In this document: positions 8,024 to 17,202 of the stretch, piece after piece
How the letters are laid out: every line of letters begins with the position of its first letter
Position numbering within the stretch: the stretch's first letter is position 1
Assembly: GCF_038051995.1 (NCBI RefSeq)
Contig: NZ_CP150290.1
Span: 6,610,501 to 6,674,500 of the forward strand
From: Paenibacillus sp. FSL H8-0537
GTDB lineage: Bacteria > Bacillota > Bacilli > Paenibacillales > Paenibacillaceae
Length of the DNA stretch: 64,000 nt
Direction: 5' to 3'
Notes under the pieces: generated by a model
What the model was told of the DNA's origin: nothing
The model's database searches: none
The model's input: the letters and a program-made list of their open reading frames with translations, nothing else
Program-made: the position numbers and the translations under genes

Positions 8024-8992
8024 TTACGCAGGATTAAGCTCGGCGCTGCAGGCCAGCTCCGTTATATAGTCGAAGAAACGCTCCGGCTCCACATCGTATA
8101 CGAGGCTGATCGGACGGCCATCAGCCGCTTCAATGGTGCGTCCTTGGCTGGCGCCATGCGCAATCGCCTTGCTGTGCACCGTCTTCATTGAGACGAGGCT
8201 TGAATCACCCACCGTAGCTGTCGTTAGAACATCCCATAGGTAATACGTCGAATTCGTCTCCATATAAACAAGCGGCGGACAGGCTGCATAACATTGCCCG
8301 ACAAAATCCATGCCCTCATGGCGGCGCAGCGAAGCCCAGCGATTGCGGATTGGCACCGTCAGCGGCACTTTATTGGTGCTTTCCAAAGCAACGAGGAAAA
8401 TAGGAATTTCGCTTGCCCATACCCGCTCGACCGCTTCCGGGTCCCAGAACGCATTCCATTCGGCGGTGCCATCATGCTCCGGCTCCTGTACATTGCCTTT
8501 CTCATTGAACGTTCCACCCATCCAGACAAGCTTCTCGATCTTCGCTTCTATATCTGGCGCTTCATCTAATGCACGGGCTAAATCGGTCAGCGGTCCCGTG
8601 AACAGCAGCGTTGTTTTCTCATCTGAGGCACGAATGGCCTCAATCATGTGAAGATGCGCTGGAAGCTCCGCTTCGCGCGTCTTGATCTGCTCCGGCTCGT
8701 TTAAGATCGGCAGCGCGTCGACGAAAAACGTATGCATCCGCCATTCCGCAGGGAACGGATTGCGTCCGCGAGAATTGGATCTCGAAACCTCGATGCTTGC
8801 CGATGCAGCGCCACGTCCAAAACGGTCGATGATTTTGCGGCTGGCCTTCATGCCAGGCTCCAAATAGCCATCAGCCGGGATGACCGATACGCCGACCAGC
8901 TCCACCTCTTTCATTTGTAAAACAAGAAATAAAGAAACGAGATCATCTACTCCCGCATCATGATTGTAATAAAGTCTAGTTCCCATCCGCAT
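8024..8992 (-). CDS. Inosine-uridine-preferring nucleoside hydrolase family protein
   Basis: Nucleoside N-ribohydrolase (IunH/RihA family), 322 residues, normal length, predicted cytoplasmic. The N-terminal calcium-binding cluster is present in variant form, YYNHDAGVDDLVSLF (usual DTDPGxDDA). FTGPLTDLARAL and VWMGGTF match the second conserved block, and a C-terminal TVGDSSLV region follows. The first Asp of the usual DxDxxxDD is replaced by Asn-His, so substrate or metal handling may differ. The start at 8992 has a GGGA sequence close upstream; a second ATG at 8986 is also possible. Transcribed alone, divergent from the DUF1540 gene. Confidence 0.85.
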   Translation of the reverse strand: MRMGTRLYYNHDAGVDDLVSLFLVLQMKEVELVGVSVIPADGYLEPGMKASRKIIDRFGRGAASASIEVSRSNSRGRNPFPAEWRMHTFFVDALPILNEPEQIKTREAELPAHLHMIEAIRASDEKTTLLFTGPLTDLARALDEAPDIEAKIEKLVWMGGTFNEKGNVQEPEHDGTAEWNAFWDPEAVERVWASEIPIFLVALESTNKVPLTVPIRNRWASLRRHEGMDFVGQCYAACPPLVYMETNSTYYLWDVLTTATVGDSSLVSMKTVHSKAIAHGASQGRTIEAADGRPISLVYDVEPERFFDYITELACSAELNPA

Positions 8993-9060
8993 CCATTCCC
9001 TTCACTTGTATAAAATGATCCTTAATTTGTCCATCCTAAAGCTGAGGAGGTGAGCTGTCA

Positions 9061-9216
9061 ATGGCAAAGGACGTATTGTGTGACGTCAATTCCTGCAAGT
9101 TCTGGAACGCAGGCAACCACTGTGGAGCCGCTTCGATTTTTGTAGCAAGCAATCGCGGCAAACGGGCGTCCGTTTCTGCGGAAACAGACTGCCGCACGTT
9201 CGAATCAAAGATCTAG
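9061..9216 (+). CDS. DUF1540 small cysteine protein
   Basis: A 51-residue protein with an excellent ribosome binding site (GAGGAGGTGA, 7 bases upstream of ATG). It has the DUF1540 layout: Cys7 and Cys12 in CDVNSCKFW, Cys21 in NHCGAASI, and Cys44 in DCRTF. Proteins of this family are widespread in spore-forming Firmicutes, often in tandem, and have no established function. The four cysteines suggest metal binding; that is inference. It stands alone between two minus-strand genes. Confidence 0.85.
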   Translation: MAKDVLCDVNSCKFWNAGNHCGAASIFVASNRGKRASVSAETDCRTFESKI

Positions 9217-9256
9217 TTATCGTTCAGAAGCAGATAGCAACGCGGCAGTATGATCA

Positions 9257-9309
9257 TAAAAAAGCAGCGTTGACCCGTCTGAGTTCATTTCCAGACTGGT
9301 AAACGCTGC
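9257..9309 (-). terminator. Terminator of the carboxypeptidase gene
   Basis: GCAGCGTT at 9264-9271 pairs with AACGCTGC at 9302-9309, with inner CGTCTG/CAGAC pairing. The minus-strand transcript continues into a T run (A run at 9257-9263 on plus). Confidence 0.8.
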
Positions 9310-9319
9310 GCTTCCACTA

Positions 9320-10297
9320 TTAGTTGCTTACTGGAATGGCGTTGTAATACTCCTCCAGTGTCTCGTCGTTATCCGTCAGTTCCTTCGCCAGCGCCTTGCC
9401 TACATAACGAAGATGCCAAGGCTCGTATTTGTAGCCGGTAATTTTATCCTTGCCTTCGGGATAACGGATAATAAAGCCATATTCAAAGGCATGCTTGCCA
9501 AGCCATACCGCTTCATCCGTACCGCCAAAGCAGCTTTCGGCTGCACATTTGCCGTCGCTTCCGGATACGTCAATCGCAAGCCCAGTCTGATGCTCGCTCG
9601 TTCCTGGGATCGCGCTGTACGTTCTAGCTTTCTCCAGTCCATCTCTTTTCACATAACGGTCGAACAGCGACTTTTGGGTCGCCTGTGATCGGTAGGCTGA
9701 CACACCCGCTAAATAAATTTTGTCCTTCTTCGCTCCTGCGAACAGCTCTTCCAAAGCATCCGCCGCTACTTTCCGCATTTTGCGCTTATCGATTTTCTCG
9801 CTGAATATAAATGCCACATCCGGATATACCAGCTCCGAAGGCTCATAGTCATCTGGGAGCTTGTTTTGCTTGTTCACTAGCGCCGTAACGCTCTCCGGCT
9901 CCGCGACAACGGCTAAGCCTTCATCCAAATCGGAGGGCGAGCTGCCGCCGGACGGCTTTGCTGTTGCCTTCGGCGTTGCTGTCGGCTCTGGGGTCGGCTT
10001 CACAGTCGGCGACGCTGTAGGAGCAGGCGTGGCCGCTTGCGTTTCTTCCGCTGTTGGTGTTTCTTCTGCTGTCGCCGTTGCCGTGGCCTCCGGTGTGGGA
10101 ATGTCCTCAATCGGCGACAGGGACGGCGAAGCGTCCACCTCGGCGGTAGCCTCTACTGTTGGCGAAACAGCCGCTGTATCCCCAGAACCAGGCGCCTCAG
10201 CTGCCGTTTTATCAAACTTCACAACTACTATAATAGCCATCGCAATTAAGCATAAGGAAAATAAAATAACGACCGCTCTTCTGCGTTTTCTCTTCAT
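9320..10297 (-). CDS. D-alanyl-D-alanine carboxypeptidase, VanY/M15B type
   Basis: Membrane-anchored zinc peptidase that trims the terminal D-Ala from peptidoglycan stem peptides. It has 325 residues: a short cationic N-terminus, one membrane helix (about 8-25), a long Ala/Thr/Pro/Glu-rich linker (about 35-130) that would span the wall, then the M15 domain. Catalytic motifs are SEHQTGLAIDVS (zinc ligands His and Asp) and EPWHLRYVG (Glu base and His ligand). The family arginine lies in SAYRSQ. Transcribed alone, divergent from the LTA synthase gene, so a cell-envelope theme is shared. Specificity (D-Ala-D-Ala versus endopeptidase) is inferred. Confidence 0.88.
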   Translation of the reverse strand: MKRKRRRAVVILFSLCLIAMAIIVVVKFDKTAAEAPGSGDTAAVSPTVEATAEVDASPSLSPIEDIPTPEATATATAEETPTAEETQAATPAPTASPTVKPTPEPTATPKATAKPSGGSSPSDLDEGLAVVAEPESVTALVNKQNKLPDDYEPSELVYPDVAFIFSEKIDKRKMRKVAADALEELFAGAKKDKIYLAGVSAYRSQATQKSLFDRYVKRDGLEKARTYSAIPGTSEHQTGLAIDVSGSDGKCAAESCFGGTDEAVWLGKHAFEYGFIIRYPEGKDKITGYKYEPWHLRYVGKALAKELTDNDETLEEYYNAIPVSN

Positions 10298-10470
10298 GAT
10301 GCACTCCTTAAATGGTTTAATTAACAGGAAGAAGGTGTAATAAACATTGACCTGTTCTTTTTATACTATACCTAATAGACTTCGATCTGTCTTAAAAGGT
10401 TGCCGAAATTCCCAATGTAATTTTTGTGAGCCTGTTTCGCGAAAATGCGGCAAAGGGTTATTTTTGCATT

Positions 10471-10500
10471 TTGACATTCTACTATGGGAAGAGGCATAAT
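10471..10500 (+). promoter_or_regulatory. Candidate promoter of the LTA synthase gene
   Basis: TTGACA at 10471-10476, an 18-base spacer and CATAAT at 10495-10500, about 70 bases upstream of the likely TTG start. The rest of 10298-10526 shows no gene. Confidence 0.5.
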
Positions 10501-10568
10501 AAGTATGAATTTATCGTAAATTTACGATGGACTCGGCCCTTATTTGGCGAGGAAAGGTAGGAGATATT

Positions 10569-12437
10569 TTGACTTTATCTGCACCAAAACGTCTGTTCAG
10601 CACCAGACCTATCATTGCTTTCTCCATTATTGTTCTTTTCAAAAGCTATCTCACGTGGATGGTTGTATTTGGAAGCCCGTCGTGGAGCACCCTGTTCAAG
10701 GAGGTTCCATTTGCCTTAGTCGTCTTTTGTCTTATTGAATGGTTCGCAACGAAACGCAAGCTTACTTATTATTTAACAGCCAATTTACTAATAACGGCCA
10801 TCCTCTTTGCTGTGCTGATGTACTATAAATATTACGGAGTCATCGTCACCAGCTCTGCCTTAAAGCAGGTCAATCAGGTAACGGCGGTCAGCAACAGCGT
10901 ATTTTCACTGATGGACCCATATTATTTACTCGTCTTTATCGATGTGATCCTTATGTTTTATTTTCTCATGCGTAAGCAGAAGGCGCAGTATTGGAAAACC
11001 GCCAGCCAGACTCGCTTGAGCAAAAGAATGTTAACAAGCGTTTTCGCGGTATCGCTCGGCCTGTGCTTGTTTAACATTTTGCCGAACAGTGCCAGCATGA
11101 ACGAGATTGTGAAAGCCGAGCAAATGGGCATCCTGAATTATGAGGCCTATACGATTTTTGGCAAAAAAGAACTGGAGCTTGTCGATTCCTCCACGATTAC
11201 GCAGGAGAAGATCAACAGCCTCAAGACGCTTGAGCCTGTCGCCACGCCGCAGCTGCAAGGCGCCGCCAAGGGCAAAAACCTGATTATTATCCAGCTGGAA
11301 TCATTCCAAAACTTCCTCATTGGCCTTCATATTGACGGCAAGGAAATTACACCAAACATGAATAAGCTGGCTAAGGACAACTATTATTTCAAGCATTTCT
11401 ACCAAGGCGTAGGGCAAGGCAATACGTCCGATGCTGAATTCATTGTAAACACGTCCTATTATATTCCGCCAAATGGCGCCGCTACCCAAGTCTATGCTGG
11501 AAAGGTACTGCCGAGCCTGCCGCGCGTTTTGACGGAAAACGGCTATGATACGGCGACGTTCCATACGAATGTCGTGGAGTTTTGGAACCGCGGCGAGCTG
11601 TATCAGGCGCTTGGCTTCAATCGCTATTATGATAAAGCGTTTTTCGGTGAGGATGATACGGTATTTTTTGGCGCTTCCGATGAGGTGCTTTATAAGAAAA
11701 CAGCGGCAGAGCTTGCGAAAATGGACAGCAAGGACAAGCCCTTTTATGCCCAAGTCATATCGATGACCGCTCACCACCCCTTCACCATACCGGATACGAA
11801 GTATCAAATGGAGCTGCCTGAGCGCTACGAGGGCACGTTCGTCGGCGACTACATTCGCGCCCAGAACTATGCGGATTACGTGCTTGGTGAGTTTATTGAC
11901 GATCTCAAGCAGCGCGGCCTATGGGATGACAGCTTAATCGTGCTATACGGCGATCATCTGGGCTTGCCGATTTATTCGCTGGATCGCGATGATAAAGAGT
12001 TAATGGCGGAAATTTACGGCTATGAGTACAGCTATACCGATATGATTAATATTCCGCTTGTCATTGCTTCACCTGGCATTACCTCGCCTAAAGAGTTTGA
12101 TCAGCTAGGCGGGCAGGTTGATTTGCTGCCGACGATTTCGAACTTGCTTGGCGTTTCGCTGGATAAGCAAATTCATTTTGGCCAAGATTTGTTGAACAGC
12201 ACCTCATATAACCTGCTTCCACAGCGCTATTATTTGCCGACGGGCTCCTTCGTCAGCAGCAAGGAGCTGTTCCTTTCCGGCAGCGGCTACGATGATGGCA
12301 CCCATCACCCGCTTGCAGGCGATGGCATGGAAAGCGCCAAGGAAGCAACCGAGGATGAATACAACCGCGCGCTGGAACTGCTCCAGCTCTCCGACAGCTA
12401 CGTTAGCCAGCTGCCAGACCGCGAACCGCAGAACTGA
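10569..12437 (+). CDS. ltaS: Lipoteichoic acid synthase-family sulfatase-fold enzyme
   Basis: LtaS-family glycerol-phosphate transferase: five N-terminal membrane helices (to about residue 200) and an extracellular alkaline-phosphatase/sulfatase domain. The metal-binding segment IIIQLESFQN and the nucleophile Thr in GQGNTSDAEF are present, with further metal residues in LYGDHLG. Length of 622 residues fits LtaS (about 620-650). I prefer the TTG at 10569, five bases after GGTAGGAG; an ATG at 10527 would add 14 residues without a good ribosome binding site. It could be a synthase or an LTA primase paralog (YvgJ-like). Single gene with its own terminator. Confidence 0.88.
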   Translation: MTLSAPKRLFSTRPIIAFSIIVLFKSYLTWMVVFGSPSWSTLFKEVPFALVVFCLIEWFATKRKLTYYLTANLLITAILFAVLMYYKYYGVIVTSSALKQVNQVTAVSNSVFSLMDPYYLLVFIDVILMFYFLMRKQKAQYWKTASQTRLSKRMLTSVFAVSLGLCLFNILPNSASMNEIVKAEQMGILNYEAYTIFGKKELELVDSSTITQEKINSLKTLEPVATPQLQGAAKGKNLIIIQLESFQNFLIGLHIDGKEITPNMNKLAKDNYYFKHFYQGVGQGNTSDAEFIVNTSYYIPPNGAATQVYAGKVLPSLPRVLTENGYDTATFHTNVVEFWNRGELYQALGFNRYYDKAFFGEDDTVFFGASDEVLYKKTAAELAKMDSKDKPFYAQVISMTAHHPFTIPDTKYQMELPERYEGTFVGDYIRAQNYADYVLGEFIDDLKQRGLWDDSLIVLYGDHLGLPIYSLDRDDKELMAEIYGYEYSYTDMINIPLVIASPGITSPKEFDQLGGQVDLLPTISNLLGVSLDKQIHFGQDLLNSTSYNLLPQRYYLPTGSFVSSKELFLSGSGYDDGTHHPLAGDGMESAKEATEDEYNRALELLQLSDSYVSQLPDREPQN

Positions 12438-12444
12438 CGCAAAC

Positions 12445-12499
12445 AAGCGGCAGGCAAGGCCCAAGCGTAATGCTCGGGTCCTGCCTGCCGCTTTATTTT
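12445..12499 (+). terminator. Terminator downstream of ltaS
   Basis: AAGCGGCAGGCA at 12445-12456 pairs perfectly with TGCCTGCCGCTT at 12482-12493, followed by TATTTTT on the plus strand. Confidence 0.85.
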
Positions 12500-12549
12500 T
12501 CACCAAATCGCTTATCATCTATCATGCTGTCTGCCTGCTGCACCTATTA

Positions 12550-13023
12550 TTAGGTCTGCTTCGCTGCCTCCAGCACTTCCTGCACATGGCCTTCAACGAC
12601 GACGCTGCGCCATTCTTTCGCCAGCTTGCCCTCTTCGTCGATCAGAAAGGTTGAACGCTCAATGCCCATAAACTCCTCGCCATTGCGGCTCCGCAGCTTC
12701 CATACGCCAAACTGCTCAGCAACCTGATTAGCGGTATCCGAGAGCAGCAGGAATGGCAGCTCATGAGCCGCAATAAACTGATCATGCGACGCCAGATCAT
12801 CTGGGCTGATGCCGATGACTTCGGTATTGAACGTTTTGAATTGTCCATTGTAATCTCTAAAATCGCAGGATTCCGTCGTACAGCCCGGCGTCATATCCCG
12901 TGGGTAAAAATATATGACCAGCTTCTTGCCTTTATAGTCCTGCAGCGATACGTCCGTACCATTCGAGGCTGGCAATGTAAAATTCTCAACCTGTTGTCCA
13001 ATTTGCACTTGCGTCATGTCCAA
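12550..13023 (-). CDS. bcp: Thiol peroxidase Bcp (atypical 2-Cys/1-Cys peroxiredoxin)
   Basis: Cytoplasmic peroxiredoxin reducing H2O2 and organic peroxides with thioredoxin. It has 157 residues, the typical length. The peroxidatic and resolving cysteines lie in MTPGCTTESCDFRD (C-x4-C, near residues 48 and 53), followed by GISPDDLASHDQF and the YGVW-like FGVW motif. RBS AAGGAG lies upstream of the ATG at 13023. It stands alone, just downstream (on the minus strand) of the asparaginase gene with a 58-base gap, so co-transcription is possible. Confidence 0.93.
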   Translation of the reverse strand: MDMTQVQIGQQVENFTLPASNGTDVSLQDYKGKKLVIYFYPRDMTPGCTTESCDFRDYNGQFKTFNTEVIGISPDDLASHDQFIAAHELPFLLLSDTANQVAEQFGVWKLRSRNGEEFMGIERSTFLIDEEGKLAKEWRSVVVEGHVQEVLEAAKQT

Positions 13024-13081
13024 TCAGCTCCTTTGTAATGGCTATTGCGCCTTGCTTACTCAAACAACGATAGCATGTCCA

Positions 13082-14143
13082 TCAACGGGATGCCACAAAC
13101 TCGTAGAAAAGCGGGGTATTCATGACAAACTCGCGAATTTGCTGCTTATCATTATAAATGGAATAAGCAAGCGTCAGCTTCATAAGCGCTGCATCCACCG
13201 ACATATTTTCGATAAAGGCTACTCCCGCCTGCTGCAGGGCAACCGACGACGCGTAAAGCGTCTCCGAGCTGTCCTTGAGCGGACACAAATACAAGTCTAC
13301 GCTATGCTTGGCGCAATAATCGGCAAAAGCAAGCAGGGAATGGCGCTCGCTCCCACTCGTGTTCGCCGTGCCGGAGTGGAACAGATCGTGAACGACGGCC
13401 TTCGGCGCTTTTTGCCCAAAATCAAAATAGTCATAGGTCATGCCGAAAAACGGCTTCACATACAGCAGTCCCGATTGCAGCTTATCCTTGCCAGCGGTGA
13501 ACGGGCTCGGAGCAGGCTTGCGAGAGCGAAGCTCCTGCGGAGATGGGTTGTAAGGATGCTCATTTACGATCAGCTTGCCCTCGCTCATCATGCCGTAATG
13601 CACGTCATACGGGCATTCCAATTGGTCAGTGAATGACACCGCCTGCGTTACGCGTGTACCCAAATACACGATAGCCTCGCCTGCGCTGTTTTCATAAACG
13701 ACGTAGACACCCTTCAGCTTCTCGCCATCTATAAATTCAACGGCTGAGGCAAAGTTCCGCAGTCCATTGCTGCGCGGATCGCCAAGCGGGTAGTTGCTCG
13801 CCACCAGCACAATCGGAATGGAGCTATCACAAAAAATATAGCTCAGCATTGCAGCCGAATAAGCAAGCGTATCCGAGCCATGGGTGACGATAATGCCGTC
13901 ATAGCGTGATAGGTCTGTGCTGCGGATCGTTTCAATCAACACATTCCAATCATCTGGCACTACGTTTTCGCTAAGAATATTTAGCGGCTGAACGCATTCC
14001 AGCTTTACAGACTTGCGGTAACGGGGGCCCGATTGATAGCCTTCTATGATTGCATAGGAGCCTGCTTCGCGCACGCTAATCGCTCCCGCGCCAGATTTGC
14101 TGCCAATCGTCCCTCCCGTAAAAATAACAAGAAGATTGCTCAC
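13082..14143 (-). CDS. ansA: L-asparaginase (asparaginase/glutaminase family)
   Basis: Hydrolyses L-asparagine to aspartate and ammonia. The first catalytic Thr motif FTGGTIGS is near residue 9 and the second, VTHGSDTLAYSA, near residue 90. Length of 353 residues and no signal peptide suggest the cytoplasmic form. The longest frame starts at 14215 (377 residues), but I choose the GTG at 14143: GGAGG lies 7 bases upstream and family members begin just before the TGGTIG motif. A C-terminal half with weaker similarity is normal for this family. Upstream 14144-14340 contains no gene. Confidence 0.87.
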   Translation of the reverse strand: MSNLLVIFTGGTIGSKSGAGAISVREAGSYAIIEGYQSGPRYRKSVKLECVQPLNILSENVVPDDWNVLIETIRSTDLSRYDGIIVTHGSDTLAYSAAMLSYIFCDSSIPIVLVASNYPLGDPRSNGLRNFASAVEFIDGEKLKGVYVVYENSAGEAIVYLGTRVTQAVSFTDQLECPYDVHYGMMSEGKLIVNEHPYNPSPQELRSRKPAPSPFTAGKDKLQSGLLYVKPFFGMTYDYFDFGQKAPKAVVHDLFHSGTANTSGSERHSLLAFADYCAKHSVDLYLCPLKDSSETLYASSVALQQAGVAFIENMSVDAALMKLTLAYSIYNDKQQIREFVMNTPLFYEFVASR

Positions 14144-14357
14144 TTGATTTCCTCCATATCCAGCGGCTTTGAAGAACATCCTTCGCATCAGCCGCCTGTT
14201 CATACCAATTCCCATTCATTCTACTATCTTCTCCCCAAGCTGTCTAAACCTATACATCTGACCCGTTGCTACCAGCATCCAATCCGAGCTGCGCTGTCGC
14301 TAGACCTCTTGGCAACCCCTTACTCTACGATACAAAATACACCTGTATACAACAGAA

Positions 14358-14385
14358 AAGAATGCGGCCCTAGGGCCACATTCTT
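14358..14385 (-). terminator. Hairpin terminator downstream of the mgl operon
   Basis: AAGAATG at 14358-14364 pairs with CATTCTT at 14379-14385, with GGCCC/GGGCC pairing inside. On the minus strand it is followed by TTCTG. It lies beyond the palindromic repeat at 14415-14567, downstream of the permease gene. Confidence 0.55.
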
Positions 14386-14414
14386 CACCTGCCTCTATTC
14401 AACTTAGCTAGGGC

Positions 14415-14567
14415 GTGTCTGAAAACCCGTTCAGTGGCCCCTTTCACCGCCTTTTCGCCCCCTGCTTCGTTCCGTTTGCTTGACGTACCCCCGGTACGCC
14501 TTCACAAGCGCGCCTTGCATGGAACCAAAATTCGGCAAAATTTGCTGTCCTCAGCGTTCTCAGACAC
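14415..14567. repeat. 153-bp palindromic intergenic repeat with GTGTCTGA ends
   Basis: The segment is bounded by GTGTCTGA (14415-14422) and its exact complement TCAGACAC (14560-14567). Inside, CGTACC at 14484-14489 pairs with GGTACG at 14493-14498, and GCTTG/CAAGC flank that, so the whole can fold into one long imperfect hairpin. It has no coding potential. It resembles a MITE or a dispersed palindromic repeat of the genus. Confidence 0.6.
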
Positions 14568-14578
14568 ATTAAGCGCCG

Positions 14579-15607
14579 CTACTTCTTCGCCACATACTTG
14601 CGAATATCGAAAGCAACCGCAGCGACAATAATCATCCCTTTAATAATGAGCTGCCAGTACGGGCTTACGCCGACAAAGGTCAGACCGTAGTTGATGACGC
14701 TGAAAATGAGCACTCCGGCGAGAATACCTCGCACGCGCCCGACACCACCCGCCGTCGAGACGCCCCCGACGACGCAGGCCGCAATCGCATCCAGCTCGTA
14801 CATATTTCCGTAGTTGTTCGTAGCTCCCCCAGTGCGGGCAGCCTCCAGCACGCCTGCCAGTCCATAAAGCGCCCCGGCAATCGCATAAATATAAATTAGA
14901 TTGCGCGATACATTAATGCCCGATACATTAGCCGCTTGGATATTGCCGCCGATGGCATACATATTTTTGCCCAGACGTGTGTTGTTGAAAATAACCCAGA
15001 CGATAAACGAGACGACAATCGCTATAATGACGATATACGGGATCGAATAGGTGCCGTTCGGCCCGATATACCCGGTCCCCAGCTTGCTGAATTCCTTGCT
15101 TAAGCCTCCAATTGGCTGCGACTGATTAGGCTTCATATCGAAGTAAAACGAGTTTACACCGTATACGATAACCATTGAGCCGAGCGTTGCAATGAACGGC
15201 GGAACATGAAATTTTGCAACAATAATGCCGTTGATCAAGCCAAAAATCAAACCGACGACAATCGCCAGTATAATCGGCACGATAATCGGGAGCTCCGGCA
15301 GATTAGGGAAAAACTTGCGCGGATAATCCGACATTTGCAGCATCGACGCAGAGACGACAGCGCTCAAGCCAACAATCCTCCCAGCGGATAAATCCGTTCC
15401 TCCCGTAATGAGCACGAACGCTACGCCTAAAGCGATAATGACTCGCGTTGACGATTGCAGCAAAATATCCCGCAGCGTCGTAATGCCGATAAAATTAGGG
15501 TCGGCTACAGCTATGCCGACGATAAGCAGAACCAATATAATATAGATCGCATTTTGGGAGAAAAAATGCTTAACTCCCTTTGCCTCCAATGCATTCATCG
15601 TATTCAC
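14579..15607 (-). CDS. mglC: Galactose/methylgalactoside ABC transporter permease
   Basis: Permease of the RbsC/MglC (BPD_transp_2) family, 342 residues with about ten hydrophobic segments. Family landmarks are GGTDLSAGRIVGLSAV near residue 70, the FGLINGIIVAKFHVPPFIATLG block near 125, and YAIGGNIQAANVSGINV. It forms the membrane channel with the MglA ATPase, encoded 24 bases upstream. The sugar is assigned from the binding protein, not from this subunit. The start has TTGGAGGAG upstream. Confidence 0.9.
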   Translation of the reverse strand: MNTMNALEAKGVKHFFSQNAIYIILVLLIVGIAVADPNFIGITTLRDILLQSSTRVIIALGVAFVLITGGTDLSAGRIVGLSAVVSASMLQMSDYPRKFFPNLPELPIIVPIILAIVVGLIFGLINGIIVAKFHVPPFIATLGSMVIVYGVNSFYFDMKPNQSQPIGGLSKEFSKLGTGYIGPNGTYSIPYIVIIAIVVSFIVWVIFNNTRLGKNMYAIGGNIQAANVSGINVSRNLIYIYAIAGALYGLAGVLEAARTGGATNNYGNMYELDAIAACVVGGVSTAGGVGRVRGILAGVLIFSVINYGLTFVGVSPYWQLIIKGMIIVAAVAFDIRKYVAKK

Positions 15608-15631
15608 TCCTCCAAGTTGTCCTGCCCGCCA

Positions 15632-17143
15632 TTATTGTGCGGCAAGCCGCATAATTTCTTCTTCCGTCGCCGCTTTGCCGTCCACGATGCCAGATATGCG
15701 TCCCTCGCGCATGACGATGATGCGGTCGGACATGCCGATCAGCTCCGGCATTTCGGAGGATATCATAATAATGCTTTTGCCCTGCCTTGCAAGCTCGATC
15801 ATGAACGAATAAATTTCGTATTTCGCTCCAATATCAATGCCTCGCGTCGGTTCGTCCAGCAGCAGCACCTCCGGATCGGTCAGCAGCCATCTGGCGAGCA
15901 GCACCTTCTGCTGGTTGCCGCCGGACAAGTTGCGAATCAGCTGCTTGGTCGATGGCGTTTTGACCCGAAACTTCTCTACGCTTTGCTGCGACACTTCGCC
16001 AATCCGTCCATTGCTAATTAAGCCATAAGGCGTCTTGAACCTGCTTAAATTCGCAATAACCGTATTTTCCGCAATCGTCAGTACGGGAAAAATTCCGGTA
16101 ACCCGCCGCTCCTCGGTGAGCAGCGCAATGCCTTGGCGAATGGCGTCAGACGGCGCCTTCACTTTGATTTTTTTGCCATGCAGATGAATGCTGCCCTGCT
16201 TGAGCGCCCGCATGCCAAACAGCGCTTCAATGACCTCGGTGCGCTGCGCCCCGACAAGCCCGCCAAGTCCCAAAATCTCGCCCTTGCGCAGCTCAAACGA
16301 AACATCCTTAAACGAATGCGGATGCACCGAAGTTAGGCCCTCCGCCCGCAGCAGCACCTCGCCCGGCACGTTCGTCCGCTCCGGGTAACGATTCGATAAG
16401 TCCCTGCCCACCATACGGGTAATGATTGTATCGATCGTCAGCTCCTTCGCTTCCCAAGTGCCAACATGCTTGCCATCGCGCATAATCGTTACATCATCTG
16501 AAATACGTAGAATCTCTTCCATTTTGTGGGATATATAAATGATCGATACGCCGCGCCGCCGCAGCTCATTAATGATGCGGAACAGCTGCTCCACTTCATT
16601 GCCCGTGAGCGAGGAGGTCGGTTCGTCCATGACGATGACCTTCGAATGAAACGATACCGCTTTGGCGATTTCCAGCGATTGAATTTTGGATACGGACAGG
16701 TCGCCTACCTTTTGTTTCGGATGAATATCCATCTCCAGATCTTTGAGCAGCTTCACCGTATCCTCCTGCATTTTGCGGTGGTCGATGAATTGCAAAGGCC
16801 CCAGACCTCTAGTCGGGAATCGCCCGAGCCAGATATTTTCCATGACATCGCGCTGCGGCACCGGGTTCAGCTCCTGATGGATCATCGACACCCCGAGGGC
16901 CAATGCGTCCTTCGAGCTGTTGATTTGCACGAGCTGCCCACCGAGCATAATCTCGCCGCCGTCGGGCTTGTAGATGCCGAACAGACATTTCATCAGCGTC
17001 GATTTCCCTGCACCATTTTCACCCATTAAGGCATGTACCGTACCGGGCCGCAGCTTCAGCGTCACATCGTCGAGCGCCTTCACGCCGGGAAAAGATTTGG
17101 AGATGTTATTCATCTCTAGCACATAAGCCGGATGCTCTGGCAT
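15632..17143 (-). CDS. mglA: Galactose/methylgalactoside ABC transporter ATPase (duplicated domain)
   Basis: Sugar-importer ATPase with two nucleotide-binding domains, 503 residues, as in MglA/RbsA. The first has Walker A GENGAGKST, signature LSVSKIQSLEIAKA and Walker B VIVMDEPTSSL. The second has a degenerate Walker A (GGLVGAQRTE), signature LSGGNQQKVLLARW and Walker B VLLLDEPTRGID. Such asymmetry is normal in this family. It lies between mglB and mglC; the 146-base gap to mglB contains a terminator that should lower its expression relative to the binding protein. Confidence 0.95.
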   Translation of the reverse strand: MPEHPAYVLEMNNISKSFPGVKALDDVTLKLRPGTVHALMGENGAGKSTLMKCLFGIYKPDGGEIMLGGQLVQINSSKDALALGVSMIHQELNPVPQRDVMENIWLGRFPTRGLGPLQFIDHRKMQEDTVKLLKDLEMDIHPKQKVGDLSVSKIQSLEIAKAVSFHSKVIVMDEPTSSLTGNEVEQLFRIINELRRRGVSIIYISHKMEEILRISDDVTIMRDGKHVGTWEAKELTIDTIITRMVGRDLSNRYPERTNVPGEVLLRAEGLTSVHPHSFKDVSFELRKGEILGLGGLVGAQRTEVIEALFGMRALKQGSIHLHGKKIKVKAPSDAIRQGIALLTEERRVTGIFPVLTIAENTVIANLSRFKTPYGLISNGRIGEVSQQSVEKFRVKTPSTKQLIRNLSGGNQQKVLLARWLLTDPEVLLLDEPTRGIDIGAKYEIYSFMIELARQGKSIIMISSEMPELIGMSDRIIVMREGRISGIVDGKAATEEEIMRLAAQ

Positions 17144-17202
17144 TTGTGTAACACCCCTTTACATACAATTAAGTTAAACTTATCAAGTTATTAGTCAGAA
17201 AA

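Noticed and set aside
9861..10340. Long plus-strand frame opposite the carboxypeptidase linker
   Set aside because: Shadow of the Ala/Thr/Pro-rich linker; GC-skewed repeats open the opposite strand by chance.
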